Of a DNA stretch of 12,817 bases, positions 1 to 6,321 are shown one piece after another. The notes below the pieces were generated by a model. It was given only the letters and a program-made list of their open reading frames with translations. It ran no database searches and was not told where the DNA came from. Position 1 is the first letter of the stretch; each line of letters opens with the position of its first letter. A program made the position numbers and the translations under genes. This stretch comes from Rhodocyclaceae bacterium. Lineage in GTDB: Bacteria > Pseudomonadota > Gammaproteobacteria > Burkholderiales > Rhodocyclaceae. The stretch spans positions 1 through 12,817 of the forward strand of contig JANYAW010000414.1 in assembly GCA_025361105.1 (NCBI GenBank), given 5' to 3'.

Positions 1-1
1 C

Positions 2-940
2 TCACCTGTTCAGCTTGCACCGCATTTTGTTGACTTCAGTGAGCATCGATTGGCGCTGCCACCACCAGACAAATGCTTGCCAACGCTCGCCGAACTTGGT
101 TTCGCGAAGACAAATTTGAAAGACTTGAAATTACCCACCGGTATGCGCGGCGCACAGCGTTTGTTTCGCGATTTTGTTGAGCGGATTGACGACTATGCGG
201 AAGCCAGAAACTTTCCTGCTACCAAAGGACCGTCGTATCTCTCGGCACATTTGCGCTTTGGGACGATTTCGATTCGCCAACTGGTGGCATATGTGCAGGC
301 TCAACCTAGTCGTGGTGCGCAGACCTGGTTATCGGAGTTGATTTGGCGCGATTTCTATCATGCAATTTTGTGGCATCACCCTGATGTTGTAACTCAATGC
401 TTCAAGCGTCAGTACGACTCTATTGAGTGGGACAATGCGCCGCACTTGCTGTTGGCCTGGCAACTAGGCAAGACCGGCTATCCCTTGGTCGATGCCGCGA
501 TGCGCCAGCTCATCCAATCCGGCTACATGCACAATCGATTGCGGATGGTCGCTGCTTCATTCTTATGCAAAGACTTGGGAGTGGATTGGCGCTGCGGCGA
601 GACATGGTTTGCCGAAAAGCTTTTGGATTTTGATCTGGCGGCCAACAATGGTGGCTGGCAATGGGCGGCATCGACCGGCTGTGACGCGCAACCATGGTTT
701 CGTATCTTCAACCCAGTGACCCAATCAGAAAATTTTGATGCGCAAGGCAGGTTCATTCGTCGCTACGTCCCGGAGCTAGCAAATGTCGCCGACAAATTTA
801 TCCACGCACCATGGAAAATGAGCTTGGAAGAACAAGTGCGTTGCAACGTGCACATTGGTCGCGACTATCCCGTACCGGTGATCGATCACGCCATCGCCCG
901 CCAGCGTACTTTGGCGCGGTACAAACAGGCTTTATCATGA
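2..940 (+). CDS. phr: Deoxyribodipyrimidine photolyase, C-terminal part (5' end outside window)
   Basis: The reading frame is open from base 2, so the true start lies left of the window; the TTG at 50 is only an internal codon. About 312 residues are visible. They correspond to the helical FAD-binding domain of class I cyclobutane pyrimidine dimer photolyases, and the N-terminal antenna-cofactor domain is mostly missing (E. coli PhrB is about 470 residues). Diagnostic stretches are ELIWRDFYHAIL, GYPLVDAAMRQL, GYMHNRLRMVAASFL and NNGGWQWAASTGCDAQPWF. The last lies around the FAD and holds tryptophans of the electron-transfer chain. By family knowledge the enzyme is cytoplasmic, binds FADH- and splits UV-induced dimers with blue light. 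The C-terminus (RQRTLARYKQALS) is normal for the family, so this end is intact. A cryptochrome is possible but less likely, because the substrate-pocket sequence is typical of photolyases. Confidence 0.93.
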   Translation, partial: SPVQLAPHFVDFSEHRLALPPPDKCLPTLAELGFAKTNLKDLKLPTGMRGAQRLFRDFVERIDDYAEARNFPATKGPSYLSAHLRFGTISIRQLVAYVQAQPSRGAQTWLSELIWRDFYHAILWHHPDVVTQCFKRQYDSIEWDNAPHLLLAWQLGKTGYPLVDAAMRQLIQSGYMHNRLRMVAASFLCKDLGVDWRCGETWFAEKLLDFDLAANNGGWQWAASTGCDAQPWFRIFNPVTQSENFDAQGRFIRRYVPELANVADKFIHAPWKMSLEEQVRCNVHIGRDYPVPVIDHAIARQRTLARYKQALS

Positions 941-971
941 GGGCTCCATAGCAGCCAAATCAGGAGTCAAT

Positions 972-1241
972 GTGAATAACTTTTCAAAATCAGTTTGCTT
1001 GTTGGTGTACGCGCTCGCACTGGCGAGTTTTGCCGTCAATTTCTCGGACGGCGTGGCGGCCACCGTGCGTTATGGGGCGCTGATCTTGCTCGTCGCACAT
1101 GCGATAGAAGTAGTTGTGTGCTTCAAATACGTCAAGCTATATCAAGGCTCCATCGCGGCCAGCATAGGGCTGACATTGTTGTTTGGCTTGTTGCACTGGA
1201 AGCCGCTGGCCAATGCCGCGGCACGTCAAAAAGCTCAATAA
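972..1241 (+). CDS. Small inner-membrane protein, DUF1145/YhhL-like
   Basis: This encodes 89 residues with three hydrophobic segments at about residues 8-24, 33-50 and 60-77, and a short basic C-terminus. It is predicted to be an inner-membrane protein. Size, segment spacing and the end (LLFGLLHWKPLA) resemble the DUF1145 (YhhL) family, whose function is unknown; that assignment is from memory and tentative. The GTG at 972 is chosen as start because CAGGAG lies at 961-966 with a 5-base gap, and the overlapping ATG at 970 is followed at once by a stop codon. It begins 31 bases after the photolyase stop and may be co-transcribed with it. Its stop codon overlaps the U-tract of the terminator that serves amtB from the opposite strand. 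Confidence 0.72.
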   Translation: MNNFSKSVCLLVYALALASFAVNFSDGVAATVRYGALILLVAHAIEVVVCFKYVKLYQGSIAASIGLTLLFGLLHWKPLANAAARQKAQ

Positions 1242-1274
1242 AAACGGGCACTGCGCAGCGATGCGAAGTGCCCG
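1237..1274 (-). terminator. Rho-independent terminator of the porin-glnK-amtB operon
   Basis: The inverted repeat CGGGCACT (1245-1252) / AGTGCCCG (1267-1274) encloses an inner stem CGCA/TGCG with a GCGA (GNRA) tetraloop, giving 12 base pairs with one G-A mismatch. Read on the minus strand, the stem is followed by TTTTTATT (complement of 1237-1244), the layout of an intrinsic terminator for amtB transcripts. On the plus strand no T-run follows, so it would terminate phr-side transcripts only weakly. Confidence 0.8.
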
Positions 1275-1280
1275 AATAAC

Positions 1281-1321
1281 CACAAGGAGTCTTGTGCCGG
1301 CCCCTGATTTTTAGGAGCCGG
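1281..1321. repeat. Two further back-to-back hairpins between converging genes
   Basis: CACAAG-GAGT-CTTGTG (1281-1296) is a perfect 6-bp stem with a 4-base loop. Immediately after it, CCGGCCCC (1297-1304) / GGAGCCGG (1314-1321) forms an 8-bp stem with one mismatch and a 9-base loop. Neither has a strong T-run directly after it, although TAAATCTTT follows the second on the plus strand. They may act as back-up terminators or 3'-end stabilisers for the converging transcripts. Confidence 0.5.
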
Positions 1322-1335
1322 TAAATCTTTGTCGC

Positions 1336-2850
1336 TTATGGGTGATATGCCGACTCACCGTGCGAAGTCACATCCAGACCTTCGCGCTCTTCGTCTTCTG
1401 GGACACGCAGACCGATGAGGACATCAACGATTTTGTAAGCCACTAGCGCCACTACTCCTGACCATACAATCGTGGTGCCGATTGCCGTTGCTTGGATGAC
1501 CAGTTGGTCGCCAATCGAATAGGCATCCGCTGTTTTGTTGGCAACGTAATCCCATATACCTTGGCCGCCCAAATCCGGCGCAGCAAACACACCAGTGAGC
1601 AAGGCACCAAGGATGCCGCCGACGCCATGCACACCGAATACATCAAGCGAGTCATCAGCACCGAGCAACTTCTTGAGACCATTGACACCCCATAAGCAAA
1701 TCGCACCGGCTGCTGCGCCAATTACCAGCGCGCCGCCGACACCGACAAAGCCTGCTGCCGGAGTAATCGCGACCAGACCTGCAACCGCGCCTGATGCTGC
1801 GCCGAGCATGGATGGTTTGCCTTTGATTAGCCATTCAGCAATCATCCAGGCCATCGCCGCCATCGCTGTGGCAAGCCAAGTATTGACGAAGGCGAGTGCG
1901 GCAATACCGTTGGCTTCGAGTGCGGAACCGGCGTTGAACCCGAACCAGCCGAACCACAACAGCGATGCGCCCATCATGGTCATGGTCAGCGAATGCGGCG
2001 CCATGGAATCCTTGCCGTAGCCGACGCGTTTACCAATCATGTAAGCACCAACCAAACCGGCAATAGCGGCATTGATATGCACGACCGTACCACCCGCAAA
2101 ATCGAGCGCGCCTTTTTGGAACAGATAGCCTGCGGTGGCTTGAAGCTTATCTGCGGCTTCAGCCGAAACATAGCCATCCGGACCCGCCCAATACCAAACC
2201 ATATGTGTAATCGGCAGGTAGCTGAAGGTGAACCAGAGCACCATGAACAGCAGCACGGCAGCGAATTTCATCCGCTCGGCAAATGCACCGACGATCAACG
2301 CACAAGTAATCGCAGCGAATGCACCTTGGAATGCGACGTAGATAAACTCGGACACCGCCACACCTTTGGTAAAGGTTGCCGCCATTGAATCCGGCGTGAT
2401 TCCTTTAAGCAAGATTTTGTCGAAGCTGCCAATGAAAGCCCCGCCTTCGGTGAATGCCACGCTGTAACCGTAGATCGCCCACAGCACGCTAATCAAGGAG
2501 AAAGTGACGAACACCTGCATCAACACCGAGAGCATGTTTTTGCTGCGCACCAAGCCGCCGTAAAACAGCGCGAGGCCGGGAATGCTCATCAAAATCACAA
2601 ACGCCGTGGCAACGATTAACCAGGCGTTGTCGCCCTTGTTAACCGTCGGTGCAACTGGCGCAGCGGCGGCTGCCGGTGCTGCTGCTGCGGGCGCGGCGGC
2701 AGGTGTTGCCGTCGCATCAGGTGTCGCTGCTGCTGGCGCGGCAGCGGCTGGTGCAGCGGCGGCTGTTGGTGTCGCCGTGGCTTGCGCCCACGCGGCACTT
2801 CCAAGGCCAAGCGCACTGGCGGCCAAGATGATGGCTAGAAATTTTTTCAT
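1336..2850 (-). CDS. amtB: Ammonium channel/transporter AmtB with signal peptide and Ala/Pro-rich linker
   Basis: A 504-residue member of the Amt/Mep/Rh family, which conducts ammonium across the inner membrane as a trimer. Residues 1-22 form a cleavable signal peptide (MKKFLAIILAASALGLGSAA), as in E. coli AmtB. About 45 residues of almost pure Ala/Pro/Thr follow, and the eleven-helix core begins near residue 72 (NAWLIVATAFVILMSIPGLALF). The pore twin histidines are H258 (in DFAGGTVVHINAA, with D250 matching E. coli D160) and H408 (in FGVHGVGG). The C-terminal tail (VPEDEEREGLDV... ending SAYHP) is the conserved cytoplasmic tail that contacts GlnK. The ATG has AGGGGA upstream and starts 12 bases after the glnK stop. 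Only the linker is unusual: it is much longer than in E. coli and very repetitive at base level. Assignment is secure. Confidence 0.97.
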   Translation of the reverse strand: MKKFLAIILAASALGLGSAAWAQATATPTAAAAPAAAAPAAATPDATATPAAAPAAAAPAAAAAPVAPTVNKGDNAWLIVATAFVILMSIPGLALFYGGLVRSKNMLSVLMQVFVTFSLISVLWAIYGYSVAFTEGGAFIGSFDKILLKGITPDSMAATFTKGVAVSEFIYVAFQGAFAAITCALIVGAFAERMKFAAVLLFMVLWFTFSYLPITHMVWYWAGPDGYVSAEAADKLQATAGYLFQKGALDFAGGTVVHINAAIAGLVGAYMIGKRVGYGKDSMAPHSLTMTMMGASLLWFGWFGFNAGSALEANGIAALAFVNTWLATAMAAMAWMIAEWLIKGKPSMLGAASGAVAGLVAITPAAGFVGVGGALVIGAAAGAICLWGVNGLKKLLGADDSLDVFGVHGVGGILGALLTGVFAAPDLGGQGIWDYVANKTADAYSIGDQLVIQATAIGTTIVWSGVVALVAYKIVDVLIGLRVPEDEEREGLDVTSHGESAYHP

Positions 2851-2862
2851 TGTCGGTTCCCC

Positions 2863-3201
2863 TTACAGCGCAGCCTCACCGGTTTCACCGGTGCGGATGC
2901 GAATGACTTGTTCAACTTCGGTAACGAAAATTTTGCCGTCGCCGATTTTTCCGGTGCTGGCAGATTTTTCGATGGCTTCAATCACCTGCTCGACCATAGC
3001 GTCGCTGACTGCCGCTTCAACTTTGATTTTGGGCAGAAAATCGACGACGTATTCGGCTCCTCGATACAACTCGGTGTGGCCTTTTTGGCGGCCGAAACCC
3101 TTGACTTCGGTGACCGTGATGCCCTGTACACCGCAGGCGGCGAGGGCTTCACGAACCTCGTCAAGCTTGAATGGCTTGATGACGGCGGTGACTAATTTCA
3201 T
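2863..3201 (-). CDS. glnK: Nitrogen regulatory protein PII (GlnK)
   Basis: This 112-residue protein has the standard PII length. It forms a trimeric cytoplasmic sensor of 2-oxoglutarate and ATP/ADP and is uridylylated under nitrogen limitation. The start MKLVTAVIKPFKLDEVREAL, the T-loop with uridylylation site Y51 (ELYRGAEYVVDFLPK), the B-loop (STGKIGDGKIFV) and the C-terminus IRIRTGETGEAAL are all intact. Pairing with amtB downstream identifies it as GlnK rather than GlnB: GlnK docks on AmtB and blocks the channel when nitrogen is plentiful. The ATG follows AAAGGA with a usual gap. The 76-base gap to the porin gene upstream holds a 6-bp hairpin but no evident terminator, so the three genes are probably one transcription unit. 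Confidence 0.96.
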   Translation of the reverse strand: MKLVTAVIKPFKLDEVREALAACGVQGITVTEVKGFGRQKGHTELYRGAEYVVDFLPKIKVEAAVSDAMVEQVIEAIEKSASTGKIGDGKIFVTEVEQVIRIRTGETGEAAL

Positions 3202-3236
3202 GTGATTTCCTTTCGTATGGAGACGTAAATATTTTT

Positions 3237-3262
3237 GGTCGGCATCGATTGCAACACCGACC
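3237..3262 (-). repeat. Inverted repeat in the porin-glnK intergenic gap
   Basis: GGTCGG (3237-3242) pairs with CCGACC (3257-3262) across a 14-base loop. On the transcribed minus strand it is followed by AAAAATATTT rather than a U-run, so it does not look like a terminator. It could be a processing or stabilising element that sets different mRNA levels for the porin and for glnK-amtB. Confidence 0.4.
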
Positions 3263-3277
3263 TGCCGCTAAACCCGC

Positions 3278-4117
3278 TTAGAAAGTCTTGAGGAACGAAG
3301 CGACCAACTGCCCACCTGCAACATCCTTGAAATTCGACGAATTCAAGTTCTTGCCCCAGCAGTAGGACGACGCGCCAGCAGCAGGAAATGGATTGCCGCA
3401 ACTGCCCTTGGCATTGGTATCCGAGTAAGCCAGTCCGACCACACCGAAACCGAGGTCTTTGGTCACCCCCAGTTTCCAATCGGTGTAGCTTGCGTCATAG
3501 GCTGCCGCCGTGTTGACCGAGTTCTTGACCTTTTGGTGACCGACGTGGGCGGCAACGCCCCAACCTTGGCCGAGATCGAATGTAGCGTTGGCCTCAAGAT
3601 AACCCGAACCTTTGGTGTCTTGGTTGTAGGCAGGGCCGCCATACCAACCCACAAAATGCGAGGAGATGGTGCGTGAATATTTCACCGCCAACCATTTGTA
3701 ACCCAAAGCGCCGTAAAGCTCGGTGGTGTTCGGATTGGCCAGTATCGTTGGCACTGCTGAGCCGTGACCGGGGTAGTTATAGGTGATTAAGCCCACGTCG
3801 TAATTCCAGTCGCCACCGGCGAAGGTATTTTTGTACCCCCCGTAAACGTCGATCTCCGTACTGCCTTTACCGACGAAGTCTTTCACCCAAGTGATGGTCG
3901 AGAGCCACGTGCCGATATAAAGGCCATTTGGATTGGCGTAATCAACACCACCTTGCAGCGCGGCACGCTCATGCGTCTGGCTGATGCCACGGAAGCGATA
4001 ATCGGACACTACGCCAAGATTGGCGGTAAGCGGGCTCGCTGGCGCGTCTTCAGCCGCGCTGATGCAGGGGATTGCAAGGGTCAATGCAGCAATGGAAACA
4101 GCTAGGGACTTTTTCAT
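3278..4117 (-). CDS. TorF-like (Gcw_chp family) putative outer-membrane porin
   Basis: This encodes 279 residues. It starts with a signal peptide (MKKSLAVSIAALTLAIPCISAAE, cleavage near residue 21-22), followed by SPLTANLGVVSDYRFRGISQT, the hallmark opening of the TIGR02001/TorF family of putative beta-barrel porins. The rest alternates short amphipathic strands rich in Tyr, Trp and Gly, and ends LVASFLKTF. The terminal Phe is the usual outer-membrane assembly signal. The transported solute is unknown. It is the first gene of the glnK-amtB operon, so a role in letting nitrogen compounds through the outer membrane is inferred from context only. GGAG lies 8 bases before the ATG, and a predicted sigma-54 start lies about 28 bases upstream. 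Confidence 0.82.
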   Translation of the reverse strand: MKKSLAVSIAALTLAIPCISAAEDAPASPLTANLGVVSDYRFRGISQTHERAALQGGVDYANPNGLYIGTWLSTITWVKDFVGKGSTEIDVYGGYKNTFAGGDWNYDVGLITYNYPGHGSAVPTILANPNTTELYGALGYKWLAVKYSRTISSHFVGWYGGPAYNQDTKGSGYLEANATFDLGQGWGVAAHVGHQKVKNSVNTAAAYDASYTDWKLGVTKDLGFGVVGLAYSDTNAKGSCGNPFPAAGASSYCWGKNLNSSNFKDVAGGQLVASFLKTF

Positions 4118-4156
4118 GGTTCGACTCCGTTTGGTTAAATAGACAAAGCTACCTAA

Positions 4157-4171
4157 GCAGAGACTGTGCCC
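4157..4171 (-). promoter_or_regulatory. Sigma-54 (RpoN) -24/-12 promoter of the porin-glnK-amtB operon
   Basis: The minus strand reads GGGCACAGTCTCTGCTTA. It contains GGCAC at -24 and TGCT at -12, with exactly 10 bases between the essential GG and GC (consensus TGGCAC-N5-TTGCW). The predicted start is near 4145, giving a leader of about 28 bases before the porin ATG. Position, orientation and the nitrogen-related operon all agree with NtrC/RpoN control. Confidence 0.78.
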
Positions 4172-4217
4172 GTTAATTTTTTGTCGCGCTTTTGTATAAA
4201 TTTCAATTGCTTATTCC

Positions 4218-4229
4218 CTGCACGTGCAG
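4218..4229. repeat. 12-bp perfect palindrome in the regulatory region
   Basis: CTGCACGTGCAG is a perfect palindrome centred about 78 bases upstream of the predicted sigma-54 start, between the promoter and the NtrC-like sites. It resembles two NtrC half-sites fused without the usual 5-base spacer. A regulator could bind it, but none can be named from sequence. Confidence 0.4.
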
Positions 4230-4244
4230 CCAACCAATCCCCCG

Positions 4245-4261
4245 CGCACCACGATGGATGG
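4245..4261. promoter_or_regulatory. NtrC-like binding site, promoter-proximal
   Basis: CGCACC-ACGAT-GGATGG has one good half-site (5 of 6 against TGCACC) and one poor one (2 of 6 against GGTGCA). Its centre, 4253, is 108 bases upstream of the predicted sigma-54 start and 32 bases (three helical turns) from the stronger distal site. The spacing supports it more than the sequence does. Confidence 0.5.
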
Positions 4262-4276
4262 CGTAAGACACCTATT

Positions 4277-4293
4277 GGCACTAATGCGGTGCG
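4277..4293. promoter_or_regulatory. NtrC-like binding site, promoter-distal
   Basis: GGCACT-AATGC-GGTGCG matches the NtrC dyad TGCACC-N5-GGTGCA at 9 of 12 positions. Its centre, 4285, is 140 bases upstream of the predicted sigma-54 start, which is a normal enhancer distance. It also lies about 130 bases before ubiK on the other side. The rest of the 303-base gap from 4118 to 4420 shows no coding capacity that I can support. Confidence 0.62.
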
Positions 4294-4420
4294 CTCACTT
4301 TGAGCTTCACTTTCGACGCTGCATGGCAAGGCACAAACAAGCCGAATGCAGCCCAATGTCAGTGGACTGCTAGACTGCTTGCCACACAATTGATCGACTA
4401 TCTTTCGCTGAGGATTTTTC

Positions 4421-4681
4421 ATGCTCAACCCCAAACTGCTCGACGACATGGCGAGCAAATTGTCGTCACTCTTGGCCGCCACGCCTGCCGCTGAAATCGA
4501 CAAAAACATGCGCGCCCTGCTCGGCAACGCGTTCGCCAAATTGGATTTGGTGACACGCGAAGAGTTCGACGTGCAACGCGAGGTCTTGGCGCGTAGTCGC
4601 GAGAAGCTTGCCGTGCTTGAGGCACGGATCAACGAGTTGGAAAACATCCATTCAACAAGCGCATCGCGCCCCGCGGAATAA
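4421..4681 (+). CDS. ubiK: Ubiquinone biosynthesis accessory factor UbiK (YqiC/BMFP family)
   Basis: This small protein of 86 residues has an amphipathic N-terminal half and a C-terminal coiled coil. The stretch LDLVTREEFDVQREVLARSREKLAVLEARINELE closely matches E. coli UbiK/YqiC. By family knowledge UbiK forms a trimer with membrane-fusogenic activity and helps the UbiJ-containing soluble Ubi complex in aerobic ubiquinone synthesis. The ATG has GAGGA about 6 bases upstream. comM begins 3 bases after its stop, so the two are likely translated from one message. It shares its upstream region with the divergent nitrogen operon. The family call is firm, and it suggests the organism makes ubiquinone. 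Confidence 0.9.
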   Translation: MLNPKLLDDMASKLSSLLAATPAAEIDKNMRALLGNAFAKLDLVTREEFDVQREVLARSREKLAVLEARINELENIHSTSASRPAE

Positions 4682-4684
4682 GCA

Positions 4685-6199
4685 ATGGCACTGGCTGTTC
4701 TTCGCTCGCGTGCGCTCTCTGGCATGAGCGCACCCGAAGTCACTGTAGAGGTACATCTCGCTTCTGGTTTACCCGCCTTCACGCTGGTCGGCCTACCCGA
4801 TACTGAAGTCAAAGAAGCTCGCGAACGGGTGCGCGCGGCGATACAAAATTGCGGCTTTGAGTTCCCGCAGAGACGCATCACCGTCAACCTTGCTCCTGCC
4901 GATTTACCAAAGGAATCCGGACGCTTTGATTTGCCAATTGCGCTGGGGATTTTGATTGCGTCCGGCCAACTCAAAGCGAAAAATCTTGATGGCTACGAGT
5001 TCGCTGGCGAACTGGCACTATCGGGCGAACTACGCGCAATTCGTGGCACATTGGCCATGTGCGCCGCGATGAGGCGCGATGTGCATACCGATACGGCCAA
5101 ACAGCGCAGCTTTGTATTGCCAGCACAAAGCGCGCCCGAAGCCGCGCTAATTCACGATATGCACATTTTGCCTGCGGCGACCTTGCTGCAAGTTTGCGCG
5201 CATTTGGCTGGACGCGAAATGATTGCCTCCTACGGCGTGTCACCAGCACCAACTGAGGTGTTCTATCCGGATTTATCTGAAGTCAAGGGTCAGGCACCGG
5301 CCAAGCGCGTGCTTGAAGTCGCCGCCAGCGGCGGCCACAGTTTATTAATGAGTGGCCCACCCGGTGCTGGCAAATCCATGCTGGCGCAACGCTTGCCGGG
5401 GCTGCTCCCACCAATGACACCGACTGAAGCCTTGGAGAGTGCCGCCGTGCATTCGTTGGCAGGGATGTTCTCGCTAGACAAATGGTCGCAACGTGCGTTT
5501 CGCAGTCCGCATCACACCTCATCATCAGTCGCCTTGGTGGGTGGCGGTAGCACACCGCGCCCCGGCGAAATTTCCCTCGCGCATTACGGAATCTTATTTT
5601 TGGATGAATTGCCCGAGTTCGCTCGCAGCGTACTCGAAGCCTTACGCGAACCATTAGAGAGCGGCGTCATCCATGTCTCTCGCGCTGCCCGTCGCGCCGA
5701 ATTTCCCGCACGCTTTCAACTCGTCGCGGCGATGAATCCTTGCCCTTGTGGATTTCTCGGTGATGCACTCGGCAAATGCCGCTGCACACCCGATCAGGTC
5801 GCACGTTATCGCAGCAAACTCTCCGGCCCCTTTCTCGATCGCATTGATTTAATGCTCGACATTCCGGCAGTAAGCGAAGCCGAACTTTCGGCACGCGGCA
5901 CTGGCGAAACCTCGGCAGCCGTGCAAGCACGCGTCACAGCCACGCGTGCGATCCAAACCCAGCGCCAAGGCAAACCTAACGCCATACTTACTCCCGATGA
6001 AATTGATCTGCACGCCGCACCCGATGCAGTCGGTGCGGCGTTGCTCAAACAAGCGATGGCGAAACTTTCGCTATCGGCACGCGGCTATCACCGCATATTA
6101 AAAGTCGCCCGAACACTGGCGGATATGGCGGGCGAAAAGCAAGTGAGTAGTCCTGATATTGCGGAGGCCATACAGTATCGGCGGGGGCTGAGTAGTTAG
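4685..6199 (+). CDS. comM: ComM/YifB AAA+ ATPase (Mg-chelatase-like), branch migration in transformation
   Basis: This 504-residue protein has full family length. The N-terminal ChlI-like domain begins MALAVLRSRALSGMSAPEV and spans about residues 1-170. The AAA+ core carries Walker A GPPGAGKS at 224-231 and Walker B ILFLDE at 303-308. A cysteine cluster (C353, C355, C365, C367 in NPCPCGFLGDALGKCRC) could bind zinc and is typical of the family. The C-terminal helical domain includes LSARGYHRILKVARTLADM. ComM is a hexameric DNA helicase that extends heteroduplex during natural transformation. The older Mg-chelatase name reflects only fold similarity. It starts 3 bases after ubiK, and no clear terminator follows. 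No key residue is missing. Confidence 0.93.
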   Translation: MALAVLRSRALSGMSAPEVTVEVHLASGLPAFTLVGLPDTEVKEARERVRAAIQNCGFEFPQRRITVNLAPADLPKESGRFDLPIALGILIASGQLKAKNLDGYEFAGELALSGELRAIRGTLAMCAAMRRDVHTDTAKQRSFVLPAQSAPEAALIHDMHILPAATLLQVCAHLAGREMIASYGVSPAPTEVFYPDLSEVKGQAPAKRVLEVAASGGHSLLMSGPPGAGKSMLAQRLPGLLPPMTPTEALESAAVHSLAGMFSLDKWSQRAFRSPHHTSSSVALVGGGSTPRPGEISLAHYGILFLDELPEFARSVLEALREPLESGVIHVSRAARRAEFPARFQLVAAMNPCPCGFLGDALGKCRCTPDQVARYRSKLSGPFLDRIDLMLDIPAVSEAELSARGTGETSAAVQARVTATRAIQTQRQGKPNAILTPDEIDLHAAPDAVGAALLKQAMAKLSLSARGYHRILKVARTLADMAGEKQVSSPDIAEAIQYRRGLSS

Positions 6200-6240
6200 T
6201 ATTGAAGTGCAGTGCGCCTGTAACTCCCAAAGCTATTTCT

Positions 6241-6254
6241 TTGATCTGAATCAA
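6241..6254 (+). promoter_or_regulatory. FNR/ANR box of the frd operon
   Basis: TTGAT-CTGA-ATCAA is a perfect match to the FNR/ANR consensus TTGAT-N4-ATCAA. If it sits at -41.5 as in class II FNR-activated promoters, the start falls near 6289. The -10 window then holds TAGCCT (6277-6282), which keeps the TA...T of the hexamer. This implies anaerobic induction of frdABCD. Confidence 0.85.
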
Positions 6255-6276
6255 CACGCGCCACCTCGACTCACCA

Positions 6277-6282
6277 TAGCCT
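6277..6282 (+). promoter_or_regulatory. Predicted -10 element of the frd promoter
   Basis: TAGCCT keeps T1, A2 and T6 of the -10 hexamer and lies exactly where a class II FNR promoter needs it. There is no good -35 hexamer, as expected when FNR replaces that contact. Confidence 0.5.
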
Positions 6283-6290
6283 GACCCTGC

Positions 6291-6310
6291 TCACCGTTAG
6301 CCATCGGTGA
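6291..6310 (+). promoter_or_regulatory. 5' leader stem-loop directly before the frdA ribosome-binding site
   Basis: TCACCG (6291-6296) and CGGTGA (6305-6310) form a perfect 6-bp stem with an 8-base loop. It starts 2 bases after the predicted transcription start and ends one base before the Shine-Dalgarno AGGGAG (6311-6316). A hairpin at the extreme 5' end can protect an mRNA from decay; here it could also affect ribosome access. Confidence 0.5.
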
Positions 6311-6321
6311 AGGGAGATCGT

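Noticed and set aside
2582..3205. A 207-residue plus-strand frame, very Ala-rich at its start
   Set aside because: It is the complement of the amtB Ala/Pro linker and of glnK; the repeat composition keeps several frames open.
3237..3262. Terminator between the porin and glnK
   Set aside because: On the transcribed strand the hairpin is followed by an A-rich, not T-rich, stretch, and the glnK Shine-Dalgarno follows soon after.
4153..4974. A 273-residue minus-strand frame
   Set aside because: It is antisense to ubiK and the start of comM and runs across the sigma-54/NtrC region; composition is Ser/Arg-rich with no family resemblance.
4685..6199. Magnesium chelatase involved in chlorophyll synthesis
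   Set aside because: The full-length YifB/ComM domain order and cysteine cluster fit the competence helicase; no other pigment genes are present.
6307..6321. Upstream GTG start for frdA (adds MKGDR)
   Set aside because: The ATG at 6322 has AGGGAG 5 bases before it and aligns with the E. coli FrdA start; using the GTG would put the Shine-Dalgarno inside the coding region.
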